Origin: Hypoxylon rubiginosum
Lineage: Eukaryota > Ascomycota > Sordariomycetes > Xylariales > Hypoxylaceae
Assembly: GCA_902806565.1 (NCBI GenBank)
Contig: CADCXA010000060.1
Span: 186,001-250,000 of the forward strand
Direction of reading: 5' to 3'
DNA length: 64,000 nucleotides
This document shows, piece after piece, positions 50,546-60,632 of the stretch (the first letter of the stretch is position 1; each line of letters starts with the position of its first letter). A program made the translations under genes and the position numbers. The notes beneath the pieces were generated by a model. It saw nothing but the letters and a program-made list of their open reading frames with translations. It did not search any database and was not told where the DNA came from.

Positions 50546-52382
50546 CTAGTCTGCCGAGTGTGTGCTTCCCCCAAAAGCCTGTAACACGTCATTGACTAAA
50601 TGAGGAACTCGAGTTCTACCCGTAGTTATGGGACTAAGCATCCCCCACACGAGTTTGTCGATCTTCGCGCCCTGGCTGTCTAATCTTTCCCGCGCGTCGT
50701 CCACATCCCTAAGCCACTGTCTCATCTTCTGTCTTGCCGCATTTCCGGCTGTGCCGTTTCTTTCCACATCAGCAATCAGCCAATCCAGCCTGGGGTGTTT
50801 TCTCTCGGGCAATGGGAGCTTTCTTAGAGCGAACAGCATTACTACACCCAATGCCCAAACATCACCTGCTGCTCCCCGTGCGCCTTCGGGGATGAATTCA
50901 GGAGGTATATACCATGGGGATCCGCTCTTGGTTGCAACAGATGCTTGCGTTGACAACCCAAAATCGATCATGACAGCACCACGAATGTCCGAATATAGGA
51001 TGTTGGCGGGCTTGATATCGTTATGGACTATATTCTGGCTATGTATGTATAGCAAAGCCGCGGACATGTCTGCAAGGATACGCTGTGCATCGGTGTTGGC
51101 AAGTGTGCAAAGCGAATTGTTGGCGTCACAGTAATTGGCCAGGGAGGGTGCGTCGATGTGTTCCATATAAAGGGAAAGAAATCGTGCATCGGCCTCATAA
51201 AGTCGTACTATTGCAGGCTGAAGGCTAGGTGTTAAATCAATCTGACGAAAGGGGATATGTAAACATTACATGTTGCTTCAACGTAAAGTGGTTTCTAGCC
51301 TCTTTCAACCACAATTCTGCGGCAGTGACAACCTTGGCTGGGGGGTGAGATGCTCTGATAACTTTCACAACTACCATCTGGGTAGGTAATCTGGAGTGAT
51401 TTGCGCGGAATACCATTGAGTTTTGATTGATCATGATGTTTTTTCCGCGTGTAAGAGTATAGTCCTCCCCCGTCGAACTGGCAATCCTGGCGATCTCCCC
51501 CTCCCCTAGATGTTCTAGTGGGTGACGAACGATGGGGATGAGACCAGGTTGCGCTAGCTTTGCCGTTTCGGCAGCAGATGTAGGAGAAGGTATTGCAGCT
51601 TGAAAAACAAGGATCGTGTTGCCTTCTGCTACGTGGAGCTTGGCCCTTTTTGTAGACGTTTCAGTCGGCTCAAGAGACCTCTTTAATCCGTGTCGTAGCT
51701 GGAGCTCAAGGTTACGGTCGCCTTCGGGCTCTTTGCCGGTGAGCAGTTTTTCACGCGAAAGGATTGTGAAGTCTAGGACGTGGAGGCCAGTGCTCGTGAA
51801 GACAGACCAGCAGCCAGGATCCAGGGCTGTTGGATCATACGTCTGAAGCTGACATTCTTGCTCTGATGAGTGGGCTTCCTCGTCGCTTAATTTCCGTACC
51901 ATGGCCTTGTCCAGCAGATTGACTATTACCAGGCGATCTTGAGCTGGGTCAAAATATAGTCGACAGCAAAAGATTTTATCTCGAGCTTGACCCAATACTG
52001 GTTGTGGGAGAGCTGCTTCGATATCGTAGCCGACCTCATAGCTAGACTGGGCGATAGGGAGTTTCTGAACCGAATTACTATCTTGCGAGTTAGAATCTAA
52101 GATAACTGAATGCTGGTGTACGTTTCTTGCGATGGCCAACGGGGATACATCAAGAGCGACGGTAGTTGGAGCTGCTTTTAGGATAATCCTCACACTCCCT
52201 AGATGAGGGTTATCCCCGTTGTCTGGTAAACCATTAACTCTTTGAACGCCTGCGTCGAGCTCGCTCGGCGTGTATTCATTGGTGTCCCCAGAGCGTGGGC
52301 TAGAGATCTGATATCCATACATTCGGTAGATTAAGAAGTCGTTCACGTTAAGCAATAGAAACAGCTTCGGCACATTGTACAA
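50546..52382 (-). CDS. Serine/threonine protein kinase with FHA-like N-terminus
   Basis: Exon 1 is 51,270-52,382 and exon 2 is 50,546-51,217. The 52 bp intron (GTAATG donor, TTAAC-like branch, TTCAG acceptor) restores LKQHPAIVRLYEAD across the splice. The product is 594 residues. Kinase motifs: VVVK with Lys340, HNDIKPANIL (His436-Asn437-Asp438; Asn replaces the usual Arg of HRD), DFG at Asp456, GSPWYIPPE activation-segment end, and DVWALGVVM. The kinase domain occupies about residues 320-560. The first 215 residues resemble the FHA-like front of some fungal kinases (for example FCCRLYFDPAQDRLVIVN), and an RSLEPTETSTKRAK stretch near 235 may be a nuclear signal. No stops. It is divergent from the gene at 52,662 across 279 bp. 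An active kinase is likely; its pathway is unknown. Confidence 0.8.
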
Positions 52383-52661
52383 ATTGCATCAAGGTGGGAT
52401 TAATATCCCTAGTAGGTCCTATCCCTACATAGTAGCCTCATTATCGTCCATAGCGCCAAATCGGGACTGGTAATCTAAAGCTATTTTTAGTAAACCTACC
52501 CCGCCGAAACCTTAGAAACCGCCTGCAGCGGAATGGGCCGGAAATAACTGGCCCCATTCCGATTAACTTCAGGTAAACCAAATATCAACTCAACAATCAA
52601 TCCCCCTTCCGACATAACGATTATCGCAATAACTATATCAAGCGCGAATATAGATGCGAAA
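52383..52661. promoter_or_regulatory. Divergent promoter region with CGG/CCG palindrome
   Basis: The only sequence between the starts of the kinase gene and the 253-residue gene. It holds an inverted repeat at 52,529-52,561, CGGAATGGGCC facing GGCCCCATTCCG, with one extra base in one arm. Opposed CGG and CCG ends are the form of site bound by Zn2Cys6 regulators, so a common regulator is plausible. The binding itself is inference. Confidence 0.55.
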
Positions 52662-53423
52662 ATGAATCGTAGGCTTCCTACGCCTAATTATGCCGTCGAA
52701 CCCGAATGGTGCTGGCCTTGGTCTAAGTTCTCTTTACCCCCAGATGCCCTCTTTACGACATTGCATCAACGCTTCAACACAACACAGTACGCTATCCAAG
52801 AACCCGCAGCTTTTCTTCACGATGTTCGCGAAATAGCTACTCGCTCTAATAACACTGAAGAGTTCTATACGGCACTCGGAGAACGGCGCAACCAACGCAT
52901 CACGGAGCTACAAGAGGCGTGGGTTGATACCGCAAGCTGGATCGTGTCGTCTCCCGACTGCATTGACTGCAAATACCATGCTGCCGACCAATGGGGACTA
53001 TTCATCGAATTGGCGAAATCCATGTCATTTGACACCCTAGTAGGCTTCTTCGATGGGTATGTTCACGACAAGCGCAAGCGTAATACCGAGATACAAGAGA
53101 ATATCAAGCAGTCTCAGAGCAAACAGGATAATACGACCACCACTGACGCAGATCATCCAACTCCGGAGTCGTCCGCCATATCGGTTAGCAGTGAAATCAA
53201 TCAAGCCCTACCCAGTCCCGAATCAACTGCTTCGGTAGATCTCCAAAGGGGCAAGAGGCGGTTGTCAGAAGGCGATGATGAACGGGGTCCGCTTACAAGC
53301 AAGAGAAAACGGCTACCAAGAATAATCAAAACCAGTACAGTCAAGGAGTCAAAGGAGATTAAAGATAGTGATGGTAATACTTCTGGGAGTTATATGTCTC
53401 CTACAGATGAAGCGAAGCCATGA
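52662..53423 (+). CDS. Uncharacterised fungal protein, partner of divergent kinase
   Basis: A single exon of 253 residues from an ATG with AAAATGAAT context. The N-terminal half is globular and aromatic: PEWCWPWSKFSLPPDALFTT, then LHQRFNTTQYAIQEPAAF, HDVREIATRSNNTEEFY, and SFDTLVGFFDGYVHDKRKR. From memory this pattern occurs in uncharacterised proteins of Hypocreales; the assignment is weak. The C-terminal half is disordered, Ser/Thr-rich and highly basic in places (QRGKRRLSE, TSKRKRLPRIIK), with likely nuclear localisation signals. No stops. It shares its promoter region with the kinase at 50,546-52,382, which suggests that the two act together, for example as kinase and substrate. That is inference from position only. 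Confidence 0.65.
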   Translation: MNRRLPTPNYAVEPEWCWPWSKFSLPPDALFTTLHQRFNTTQYAIQEPAAFLHDVREIATRSNNTEEFYTALGERRNQRITELQEAWVDTASWIVSSPDCIDCKYHAADQWGLFIELAKSMSFDTLVGFFDGYVHDKRKRNTEIQENIKQSQSKQDNTTTTDADHPTPESSAISVSSEINQALPSPESTASVDLQRGKRRLSEGDDERGPLTSKRKRLPRIIKTSTVKESKEIKDSDGNTSGSYMSPTDEAKP

Positions 53424-54296
53424 ACTAGTTAGCAGGGGAAAGAAGCTAAGCCATATAGGCTACAGAGGTCTTCATAATACTTATCAAATACGTACGGTAC
53501 GCTATTCTCAACCTAATATATGTCATGTTCATACTGGTCTAGGTTGTCTTGTTGAACTGTGGCCCGCGTCGTGGTCTCGGTTGGTCATTAGTCGATCGAG
53601 TCTTTAGCCAAGCTTGTTGGTCTACCAAAGCCCGCTAATTTGGTTCAGTGAAGTACAAAGTGGTCACGACATGACAAACAACTAGTGGAGTTGCACTAAG
53701 CAAGTGTTGGTTCTAAAGTTGGGATTCGGCCGCATGTCGCAGGCCACAGCGCTTAAACAAAGTAACCTATTAGTTTACCAGCCATTCCGCATTACGAAGC
53801 CCCTCTTAATGGAAACGGGTAGTGAACGTTTAAAGTTCTTAGACGTGAAAATGCTCTCGTTTCTGTAAAATTTTACAGTTAGGGGAAGCAACTCGAAGAT
53901 GACTAGCGTCAAGGCCTTAGCCCTTACAGTCTAGGTAGCGTCATAAGTCTGTTGATCACCCCTAAGGCTAAATGGGAGTCATGGGTTTCCCTATGACCTG
54001 GAAAAGGGTAACGGGCTTGCCAATATAGGAAAAGGGTCAGTTTGGGAGCTAGGCTTCTTAACTCCAAGATCTTGTCCTGGCTTTTTGTATACACGGAGCT
54101 TGGTGGTTCCTTAGGTTCATAGCTCATAGCTGTTTTCCGTATAGTGATACCATGGCTAGACTCGTGACAACGAGTCCAAAAACTGTTTTTCGATATTCAC
54201 GCCGCCCGTCGATTCTCTTACTACGAGTTTAGAAACATTACACAGGAGTAACCATGTTCTAAAGCCGTTTTCTAATGTTATTTCCTCGAACACTTG
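53424..54296. other. Intergenic with possible diverged repeat copy
   Basis: No gene recognised. GTACGGTACGCTATTC and other short strings are unremarkable. A possible fourth copy of the 119 bp repeat lies at about 54,065-54,168. Confidence 0.4.
54065..54168 (-). repeat. 119 bp dispersed repeat, possible copy D
   Basis: Short matches in order to copy C: CTTGTCCTGGC, GTATACACGG, TTAGGTTCATAGCTC, GTTTTCCGTA, CTAGACTCGTGACA. On the minus strand it reads VYKKPGQD where copies B and C read VYTGMPDK or similar. It is too diverged to be sure by eye. Confidence 0.4.
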
Positions 54297-54598
54297 ACTA
54301 GCTGCGTGACCCGTCCTTCGGCCGGGGAAAAGGGGAGGCGTGAGCCACAGATGAGTCTGAGCTGTCAAAGGCTCTGATTGGCTAGCCACACCTCAGCGCA
54401 CGTCCGATGAATTCTTCGTAGAATCAATTGATCTATTCCACCACCCCTTAAAAAGATGATAATTAGTATGACTCGATAGAGCTCGTTTTGCGTGACCTTT
54501 TGGCCCTATTTGCACTATTTCCAGACCTGGAGTGATAGAACCGCAAAGGAAAAAGTCGAAAAGTGCGGGGCGATTCTAAGTATCTGATTGGCCGGTGA
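54297..54598 (+). promoter_or_regulatory. Shared upstream module, copy 2 (before FunK1 gene)
   Basis: Matches the module upstream of the HNH gene in three ordered blocks (54,297-54,316; 54,379-54,433; 54,527-54,598). The last, 72 bp block is the best conserved and ends 150 bp before the FunK1 ATG; in copy 1 the distance to the HNH ATG is 211 bp. This copy has more G and C and is probably nearer the original. Spacing between blocks differs from copy 1, so order is conserved more than distance. Confidence 0.7.
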
Positions 54599-54748
54599 AA
54601 TTGTGGCAGTACTAATGAAATAAAGCTGAGATGACTAAATTCTTTCTAGCGTCGCATCGCGCTGATCGCGTCGCTTTACTTTGCTCTCTCGAGCCTTTAA
54701 ATCCCATTCTCAATCAATCCCCCTATATGTCACGCATCCTACTCCACC

Positions 54749-57134
54749 ATGGCAGATCAGGGCCGGTCGGAAGTTATCAGAAATAATCCCATCGGTAGAG
54801 GCCTTGAGGCCTTCCTTGCGTTATTTAGTTCTCTCTGCAAGAGTAACAACATCTGCTGCTCGGGAGAAGCCCTTGGTCAGCTTAGTAAAGAAGGTAGGAT
54901 AGATGAATTGACCTTCTTGGTGCGCCTCTGCTAATTAATAAATAGATATACAAGACCTTATATCTGGGCTTTTACCGGTACTCCAAAACCTCCCTATCGC
55001 CCGACTTTTACCCTCTCAGACACGTGGTACTCTCCGAAGCGACCTACTGCGGCTCGAGGTCTCGCTCGACTCTAGCGACTTCGACTTCGAACATGTCAAA
55101 CCCCTTTTACAAGCTGTCGTCGCTAAGAAATCCGACGAAGAGATCTGGGCACAAGTTTATCGTGCTGTTACCGAATCCACGCCGCCGCCCCGAACGATCG
55201 CCACTCGCCTCCAACAGACGCCATCGTCCCGTAACATGGGCAGCCTTGTAAATTCTTCAGAACGTCGCAACAATACAGATCCTATAGTCAAGGAGGATCT
55301 TGGCCTAATGTACGTCGATATCCCACAGTTTTATAAGACCTTCTTCGGTAGCGTTGCGGAGCTAGAAAGCGCATCTCAAACCATTTTCGAAAAGTGCTGT
55401 GAGGGGTCGGATCCATTATTTCGTAAAGGATGGACTGGATGGTCAGGAGAAGCCCAGGAGCCGGCTGTTGCAAGCTGGCTTAAAAAAACGATCGAACAAA
55501 TTGCCCAATGGGCTCAAAACTACAGACAAACACCAACACGAGGGTTACTGGCAGAGCCGCATAAGCCACTTGGTGGCTCGACAGCGAAGCGCAAACTGGA
55601 TGTGGGCATCGTGAGCCACCCCGAAGCCCTAGCACACTGGTCTCAGATTCTTATACCTGGAGAGCTGAAAAGCAACCCAACGGAAGACCGGCAGAACGGG
55701 GCGTGGTTCGACATCGGGAAATACGTCAGGGAAATATTTGCCGCTCAAGATACCCGACGTTTTATCTTGGCCTTTACTCTCTGCGGATCTCTCATGCGTA
55801 TATGGGAGTTCGACCGCCTTGGCGGGATCGCCTCGACACGATTCGATATTAACCAAGACGGGCTCCAGTTCGTCTCGACGATCCTTGGCTTCCTATGGAT
55901 GGAGGAGAAAGACCTGGGGTTCGACCCTACTATCATCACAGCAAACAATAAGAAATATATCGAGAAATACATCGAGATAATCCGGGATGGCATACGGGAG
56001 CGCGTTGTGATCGACGGGCTTGTGAGACGAGTGCGTTGTATTACAGGTCGGGCAACTTCATGCTGGAAGGCCCATCCGGAGGGAAAGCCATTTATAACAC
56101 TTGTGATCAAAGATTCTTGGCAATACCCTGAGCGTGACGAGGAGGGCGAGCTGTTATTCGAGATAACCAGGAAGGGTGTCTCCAATGTGGCTAGGTATTA
56201 TCACCACGAGACCGTCCGTCTTCCAAACGGCGATGTCGATGATATCCAACACGGCATTCGAAAGGGATTGGATATTACGAAGGCCTCTAACTACCGGTCG
56301 CAGCGTCTTGATCCGCCACGGGATTTGGGCACGCTTAGCATTTCACAAGATGGCGTCACAGGTCAGAAGAGGTCATCCAGCCAAACCGGCGCGCCCCTGC
56401 CGTCGAGTAAGCGATCTCGCTCGGAGTCACCGATCAAAGTCGACCGCAGCACACTACCAAATCGCGTCCGTCGACGTGTTATTGTTTCTGATTATGGTCA
56501 GAACATCTACGAGGCTAGCTCGCGCGTAGTACTGCTTGTGGCACTGCAAGGATGCATTGAAGGACACAAGTCGCTGTACGAAGCTGGTATTCTCCACCGC
56601 GACATTTCAATCAATAACCTCATGGTTAATGAGGATGGCATCGGGTTCTTGATCGACTTCGACCTTAGTATTGAACTAGAGCGAAAGGGCGCTTCGGGTG
56701 CGAGGGGAAGGACTGGTACAAGGGCTTTTATGGCCATTGGGGCGCTTCTGGGCGAGCAGCATTCCTTCATGCATGATCTAGAGTCCTTTTTTTGGGTGCT
56801 GTTCTGGATATGCATCCACTACAGTGGGCCAGGTAAGGATATTGGCCAGACTGAGTTCGAGAGTTGGAATTACGATGGTGACGATAAGCTGGTTCGGGCA
56901 AAGATCGGTACGATTGGGGTTGAAAGAGTGTTTCTTAAGTTTGCAAGGCAATATTTTACACCATACTACGCACCTTTAATACCTTGGATAAATGAGTGGC
57001 GGAAGGTTGTGTTTCCGAATGGGAATAACTGGCAGAACGAAGACGAGAGGCTGTATTCCCAAATGCGAGACATCCTTGGCAAGGCTCAGAAAGACCCAAT
57101 AGTAATTAATCTAACTGGCCCATTGTCCATCTAG
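54749..57134 (+). CDS. Fungal-type protein kinase FunK1, intact
   Basis: Exon 1 is 54,749-54,893 and exon 2 is 54,946-57,134. The 52 bp intron (GTAGGA donor, GCTAAT branch, AATAG acceptor) joins KE to DIQDLISGLL in frame; the product is 777 residues. It shows the full FunK1 (PF17667) layout. An N-terminal helical region ends FEHVKPLLQAVVAKKSDEEI and TESTPPPR. A conserved middle follows with LIPGELKSN, DIGKYVREIF and FDRLGGIAS. The kinase C-lobe has HRDISINNLM (His599, Asp601) and DFDLS in place of DFG (Asp619). GTRAFMAIGAL and HDLESFFWVLFW follow. A Ser/Lys/Arg linker (QKRSSSQTG to SSKRSRSES) carries probable nuclear signals. No stops or frameshifts. Family: fungus-expanded kinases found in accessory regions, substrates mostly unknown. 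The next gene is convergent, 26 bp away. Confidence 0.9.
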
Positions 57135-57160
57135 CCCAATCTTCTTTTTATTCATCCCGA

Positions 57161-59631
57161 CTACGTTACCTGCTTAATACATGATGTATCAACCAAGTGG
57201 TCGAATACGTTACTTCCTCGCAAGGTCATCCAGCCTCTACTGCACAAACCCCCCCAAAACTGATTCCCTGCTCTTGTCACGCCACTATATCGTCCCGATT
57301 CTGATATCGCGCCCGCCTTAGTACCTTCGGTACAGTCGTCGTGTAGCCGCACAGTAATGGCATTCATGAGCTGGCCCCTTCGGTTCACCCATGCCACCGC
57401 CTGAGACTCTTCCTTGGCGTCACGAGCCGGCTTTATCAAGATGCAGTAATTTGCTTGCTGCATATTGAGCGCTGTACCGCAGATCTGATAGGTCGCAACT
57501 ATGATCTTGTTAGGCGAATCATTCCTACAATCCGACATCGGATTATCGAGCATCTCTCGACGCCCATGCTCGGGAACCTTCGTTGCTACGGTAGGGGTAC
57601 ACCCACTGATCAACAGGACCTGAACGTCGGGGTATTTCTCGGAAAGTAGCATGAACGTGATAGAGCTAGAAACGGGGAAATCGGTAAAGACAACCATGTG
57701 CCGGACATTGGTACCGTCAGCAAGACCGGGGTCATTTGTGTCAGGCCGGCGGTTACTACAAGCCATCATATCTTCCACGTACTCGCACAGCTTTCGGAAC
57801 TTGGAGGACTGCTTCCCAAGTTCAGCTCGGTGTGGCCAGAAGGATGACTCGGACAGCTTCCGGAGTACGGCAGACCGGCTGGCGCCTGAAACAGCCAATG
57901 CGCAGGCGTTATCACCGAAGTGGTTAACGCTATTAGCACTAAGACCATCCTCATTAATGAGCTTTCTTACATGAAATGAGCAACCACTGGATAAATATTG
58001 GCGCGAAGCAGCTGAGTCCAGACCCTCCCCAGCTTCATGGCTGTCGAATCGCTAGAGCCGCCAAAGAACTCCCGTTCGACGCTGCGCTGTGTCGGTTCGG
58101 GTCTATTCCTTCCTCCGGTGGCCCAGGCGTGGCCACCGGAGGAAGGTTGCGTCTCTAGTCGAGGACTTAGCTAACATGCGCCTAGACATTTGCGGTTAGT
58201 TTACAGAAAGCGTCGCGACCGGACCCGGCCCATCATATTACACTGTATCGGCTTCACAACAATTCGCCGGCCGTGGTCACCAATTGTTTGACCACGAAAC
58301 GTGTCGACGTTTTGACAGGTCATAAGGATGTGAGGAACGAGGTCTTTCATCAGCTCGCCCATGGACTGTCTACGCTTCTCCACCTCGACCTTCGTCTTCG
58401 GGTTGCTGGCTATGTGATTCCTCTGCAGGAGATCGTTCTAGTCGCTTTTCTTCTCTTCCAGCTCGACTGTACGATTGATGTCGCTGATCATAGGCAGACC
58501 TTCTTCGTGTTGACCTTTGACATAGAGAGAATGTGGTCGACGATATTAGTTAGCTGACCTAGACCGCCACCTGGAATAGAACCAGAGACGGTGAAGGCGA
58601 TGGTGGGCTCCCAAGACCTATGTATAACAGGGAGGACGACTAGGTAGGACTAGATAACGATCCTTTGTAAGCATGCGCCTCGTTGGGGGGGGGGGGGGGG
58701 GGGGGGGGGGGACAAAGGGGGTGGTAAATGTCTTGCCCTCGTGTTGGTCATGGCCCCTATCTTCTTTGGTAAGCATCGAGCAGCCACGGTGCCCCGGACG
58801 AGCTGACCAGTAGGAACTAATTAGCAAGCCCCTCCCAGCCCCCAAGGTGACAATTAGGCTGCCCTCGCTTGTCGACATAGCATTTGAGAGCTTTACCCAT
58901 GGTCGCTTGAACACAATCGCTACTATGGTAGTACCTCTCGTCTCCTTTGAAATCGGTGTGCATAATAGAGAGTTTCAAATTCTTTATGATCGGGTCCGTC
59001 AGGTCGACGAGCTTCTCAAACTCGCGGCGCCAACCGTGGATCGAACTTGGAGCGACAAAGCATATAATGGAAGGGAGGGCAGCTCCGTGGCTACTAGGTA
59101 CGTCTCCCCGGACTAGACGCAGGAGCAAAGCAGACCGTAGGATGAGTTACGCTAGCTGGAGCAGATAAGGTCTGTCGCCTTCGGTTGGTGTTCGGGGAGA
59201 TGTGTTCGGCCATTGACAGTGTCGCCATGTTGCCAATATTTCCTTGCTTTCCTATAATTCATTTAGATACGTGCAAATATGACAGAGACGGATAGAACCT
59301 CGACCGACTTGGCCAGCCCCATCTCGTCACCGAGGCAGCCGCCGGGCACGCCCCTGAGCGGGAACTGTGTAATCTGCCACCAGACAGCATGCAGCTGATA
59401 GCCGGAGATGGCCAGCTGAAAGCCGACGGGCTTATGTTCCGTACTGTCCTCTGGACACTGAAACAGACGGCATACATTCTTCCAATCTTCCGCAGAGATG
59501 CTACGATTGGCAAATTTCCGACCGATATCCTCCACCTGCTATCAAGAACCCTCCTCATCAATGTCATCGTCCACAAGACCAAAATCGCTGGCCGCAGCAC
59601 CTTTCACCGAGCTATTGTTGCTAGACTCCAT
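57161..59631 (-). pseudogene. SNF2-family helicase/ATPase, multiply broken
   Basis: From the ATG at 59,631 the minus strand shows SNF2 motifs in order, in several frames. Motif I reads GGCLGDEMGLAKSVEVL, with Ala for the second Gly of the usual GLGKT. Then come PSIICFVAPSSIHGWRREFE (Ia), TIAFTVSGSIPGGGLGQL (III-like, usually SGTP), and MTCQNVDTFRGQTIG. Helicase_C motifs IV-VI follow: MVVFTDFP, VATYQICGTALNMQQANYC, QAVAWVNRRGQL. Breaks include adjacent TGA and TAG at 59,539-59,544, a TAG within KKSD-NDLLQRN near 58,443, frame changes near 59,260 and 58,800, and a 27-base homopolymer at 58,685-58,711. The longest surviving frame is 57,161-57,898. The intact protein would be a Swi2/Snf2 DNA translocase; this copy is dead. 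Confidence 0.75.
58685..58711. repeat. G27 homopolymer inside SNF2 remnant
   Basis: An uninterrupted run of 27 G, which reads as poly-Pro on the coding strand and interrupts the conserved region between SNF2 motifs Ia and III. Confidence 0.85.
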
Positions 59632-59633
59632 GG

Positions 59634-59950
59634 CTAAATAGCCCACATACTGCCGATTTTCCAGGCGAAACCATACTTTAAGTGAAATAAAAAAACACTT
59701 ACATCAAATAGCTGAATCTTGTCGCTTGTGTGCGCTGGAAAGTATAATAGGATTAATTTATTATTGTATACTTTCCACATAAGCTTGGCATATACGTGCG
59801 TAATATGGCTATCCAAAAGTAGTAATCTGTGTGCGTTTTGGTCCTTAGGTTTTGTTTCGACGAGAAAGACTTCATCGATCTATCTACTGGCTATAAGCTT
59901 GTTTTTCCATCTTTTGGGAGTGTTGTATACTCCTATTCAAGTGGTTGCAT
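59634..59950 (-). mobile_element. Pogo/Fot1-type transposase fragment
   Basis: The minus strand reads ETKPKDQNAHRLLLLDSH, then ITHVYAKLMW, then LILLYFPAHTSDKIQLFDVS, then FLFHLKYGF. This is the DDE_1 catalytic region of pogo/Fot1-like Tc1-mariner transposases: the second Asp in a LLLDSHxxH context and the third Asp in QxFDVxxF, where the family has QPLDVGVF. One stop is in the preceding segment (SR-stop-IDEVFL). The element's start, its first catalytic Asp and its inverted terminal repeats are missing. It ends 3 bp before the ATG of the SNF2 remnant on the same strand. Confidence 0.7.
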
Positions 59951-60014
59951 CCCAAACCATTGAGCCTGTAACCTTTGGCCACTATAAATAACCATAGGGG
60001 TGCCGTGCCGGCCA

Positions 60015-60356
60015 TTAAGGCTCACGTATTCGACAAACGTGGCTTACGCCGTTGATGGGGACTTCATAACTCGTATGCGGTGTCTCATCAAGGGCAATAG
60101 AATAGTCCTGGTTGCACTGCGGTGCATGCAAAATGCGGCCCAGCAAAAGACTATTGCGCTCTACAGAGCCTAATATAGGCCTAATGGCGTCCTGCCAAGG
60201 CAAACCGTCACCGCTGCTTTCAAGTGCAACTATCCAAACTGCCACAAGGGACCTTTCAAAATACGTGAGCACTTGAAGAGACATAAAAACACGTGAGGTA
60301 TCATCGATTTGCTGACGGGCCATAGGATCACCATTAACAGGATGAATAGGAAACAT
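60015..60356 (-). CDS. Unrecognised 113-residue ORF, probably a fragment
   Basis: ATG-started (MFPIHPVNGDPMARQQID), with coding-like composition: FERSLVAVWIVALESSGDGL, then RNSLLLGRILHAPQCNQDY, then TPHTSYEVPING. No motif recognised and no adjacent exon found. Its neighbour is a transposase fragment, so it could be a captured or truncated gene piece. Confidence 0.35.
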   Translation of the reverse strand: MFPIHPVNGDPMARQQIDDTSRVFMSLQVLTYFERSLVAVWIVALESSGDGLPWQDAIRPILGSVERNSLLLGRILHAPQCNQDYSIALDETPHTSYEVPINGVSHVCRIREP

Positions 60357-60560
60357 GCGGATAATTCCAATGACTGACTATCTTAACGTTCTATCCATTC
60401 TGCAATAAATCCCTTAGTTAGCCGTAGGGACAATTATCGGCAACACCTCAAGCTTCACACTTGAGAGGATCATCCGACTCATTGTACGAGAAGAAGGAGC
60501 ATACATTTTAATGAAGGGGTTGGTAATGAATTATATAGAAGAAAGTTATCTATCATTATA

Positions 60561-60632
60561 GGTGGCTTGGTGTAGTGGTTACACACCTGGCCACGCTCCG
60601 AGGAGCGTGTGGGTTCGAATCCCGCAGCCACC
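60561..60632 (+). tRNA. tRNA-like gene with irregular anticodon arm
   Basis: A 72 nt cloverleaf-like sequence. The acceptor stem GGTGGCT/AGCCACC has seven perfect pairs. The D arm GTGT/ACAC has loop AGTGGTT, and the T arm GTGGG/CCCGC has loop TTCGAAT. The A box (TGGTGTAGTGG) and B box (GGGTTCGAATC) of polymerase III promoters are intact, and TTTTT at 60,647-60,651 can serve as terminator. The anticodon arm is poor: CCTGG/CCGAG has a mismatch and a wobble pair, base 33 is C not T, and the nominal anticodon would be ACG. The region folds better as a simple hairpin, CACGCTCC/GGAGCGTG. It may be a decayed tRNA, a tRNA-derived SINE head or an unusual tRNA. Confidence 0.6.

Noticed and set aside
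51242..51269. A 28 bp intron in the kinase gene using the first CAG after the donor.
   Set aside because: It is shorter than known fungal introns. The 52 bp alternative is in phase and gives the normal kinase sequence KQHPAIVRLYEAD.
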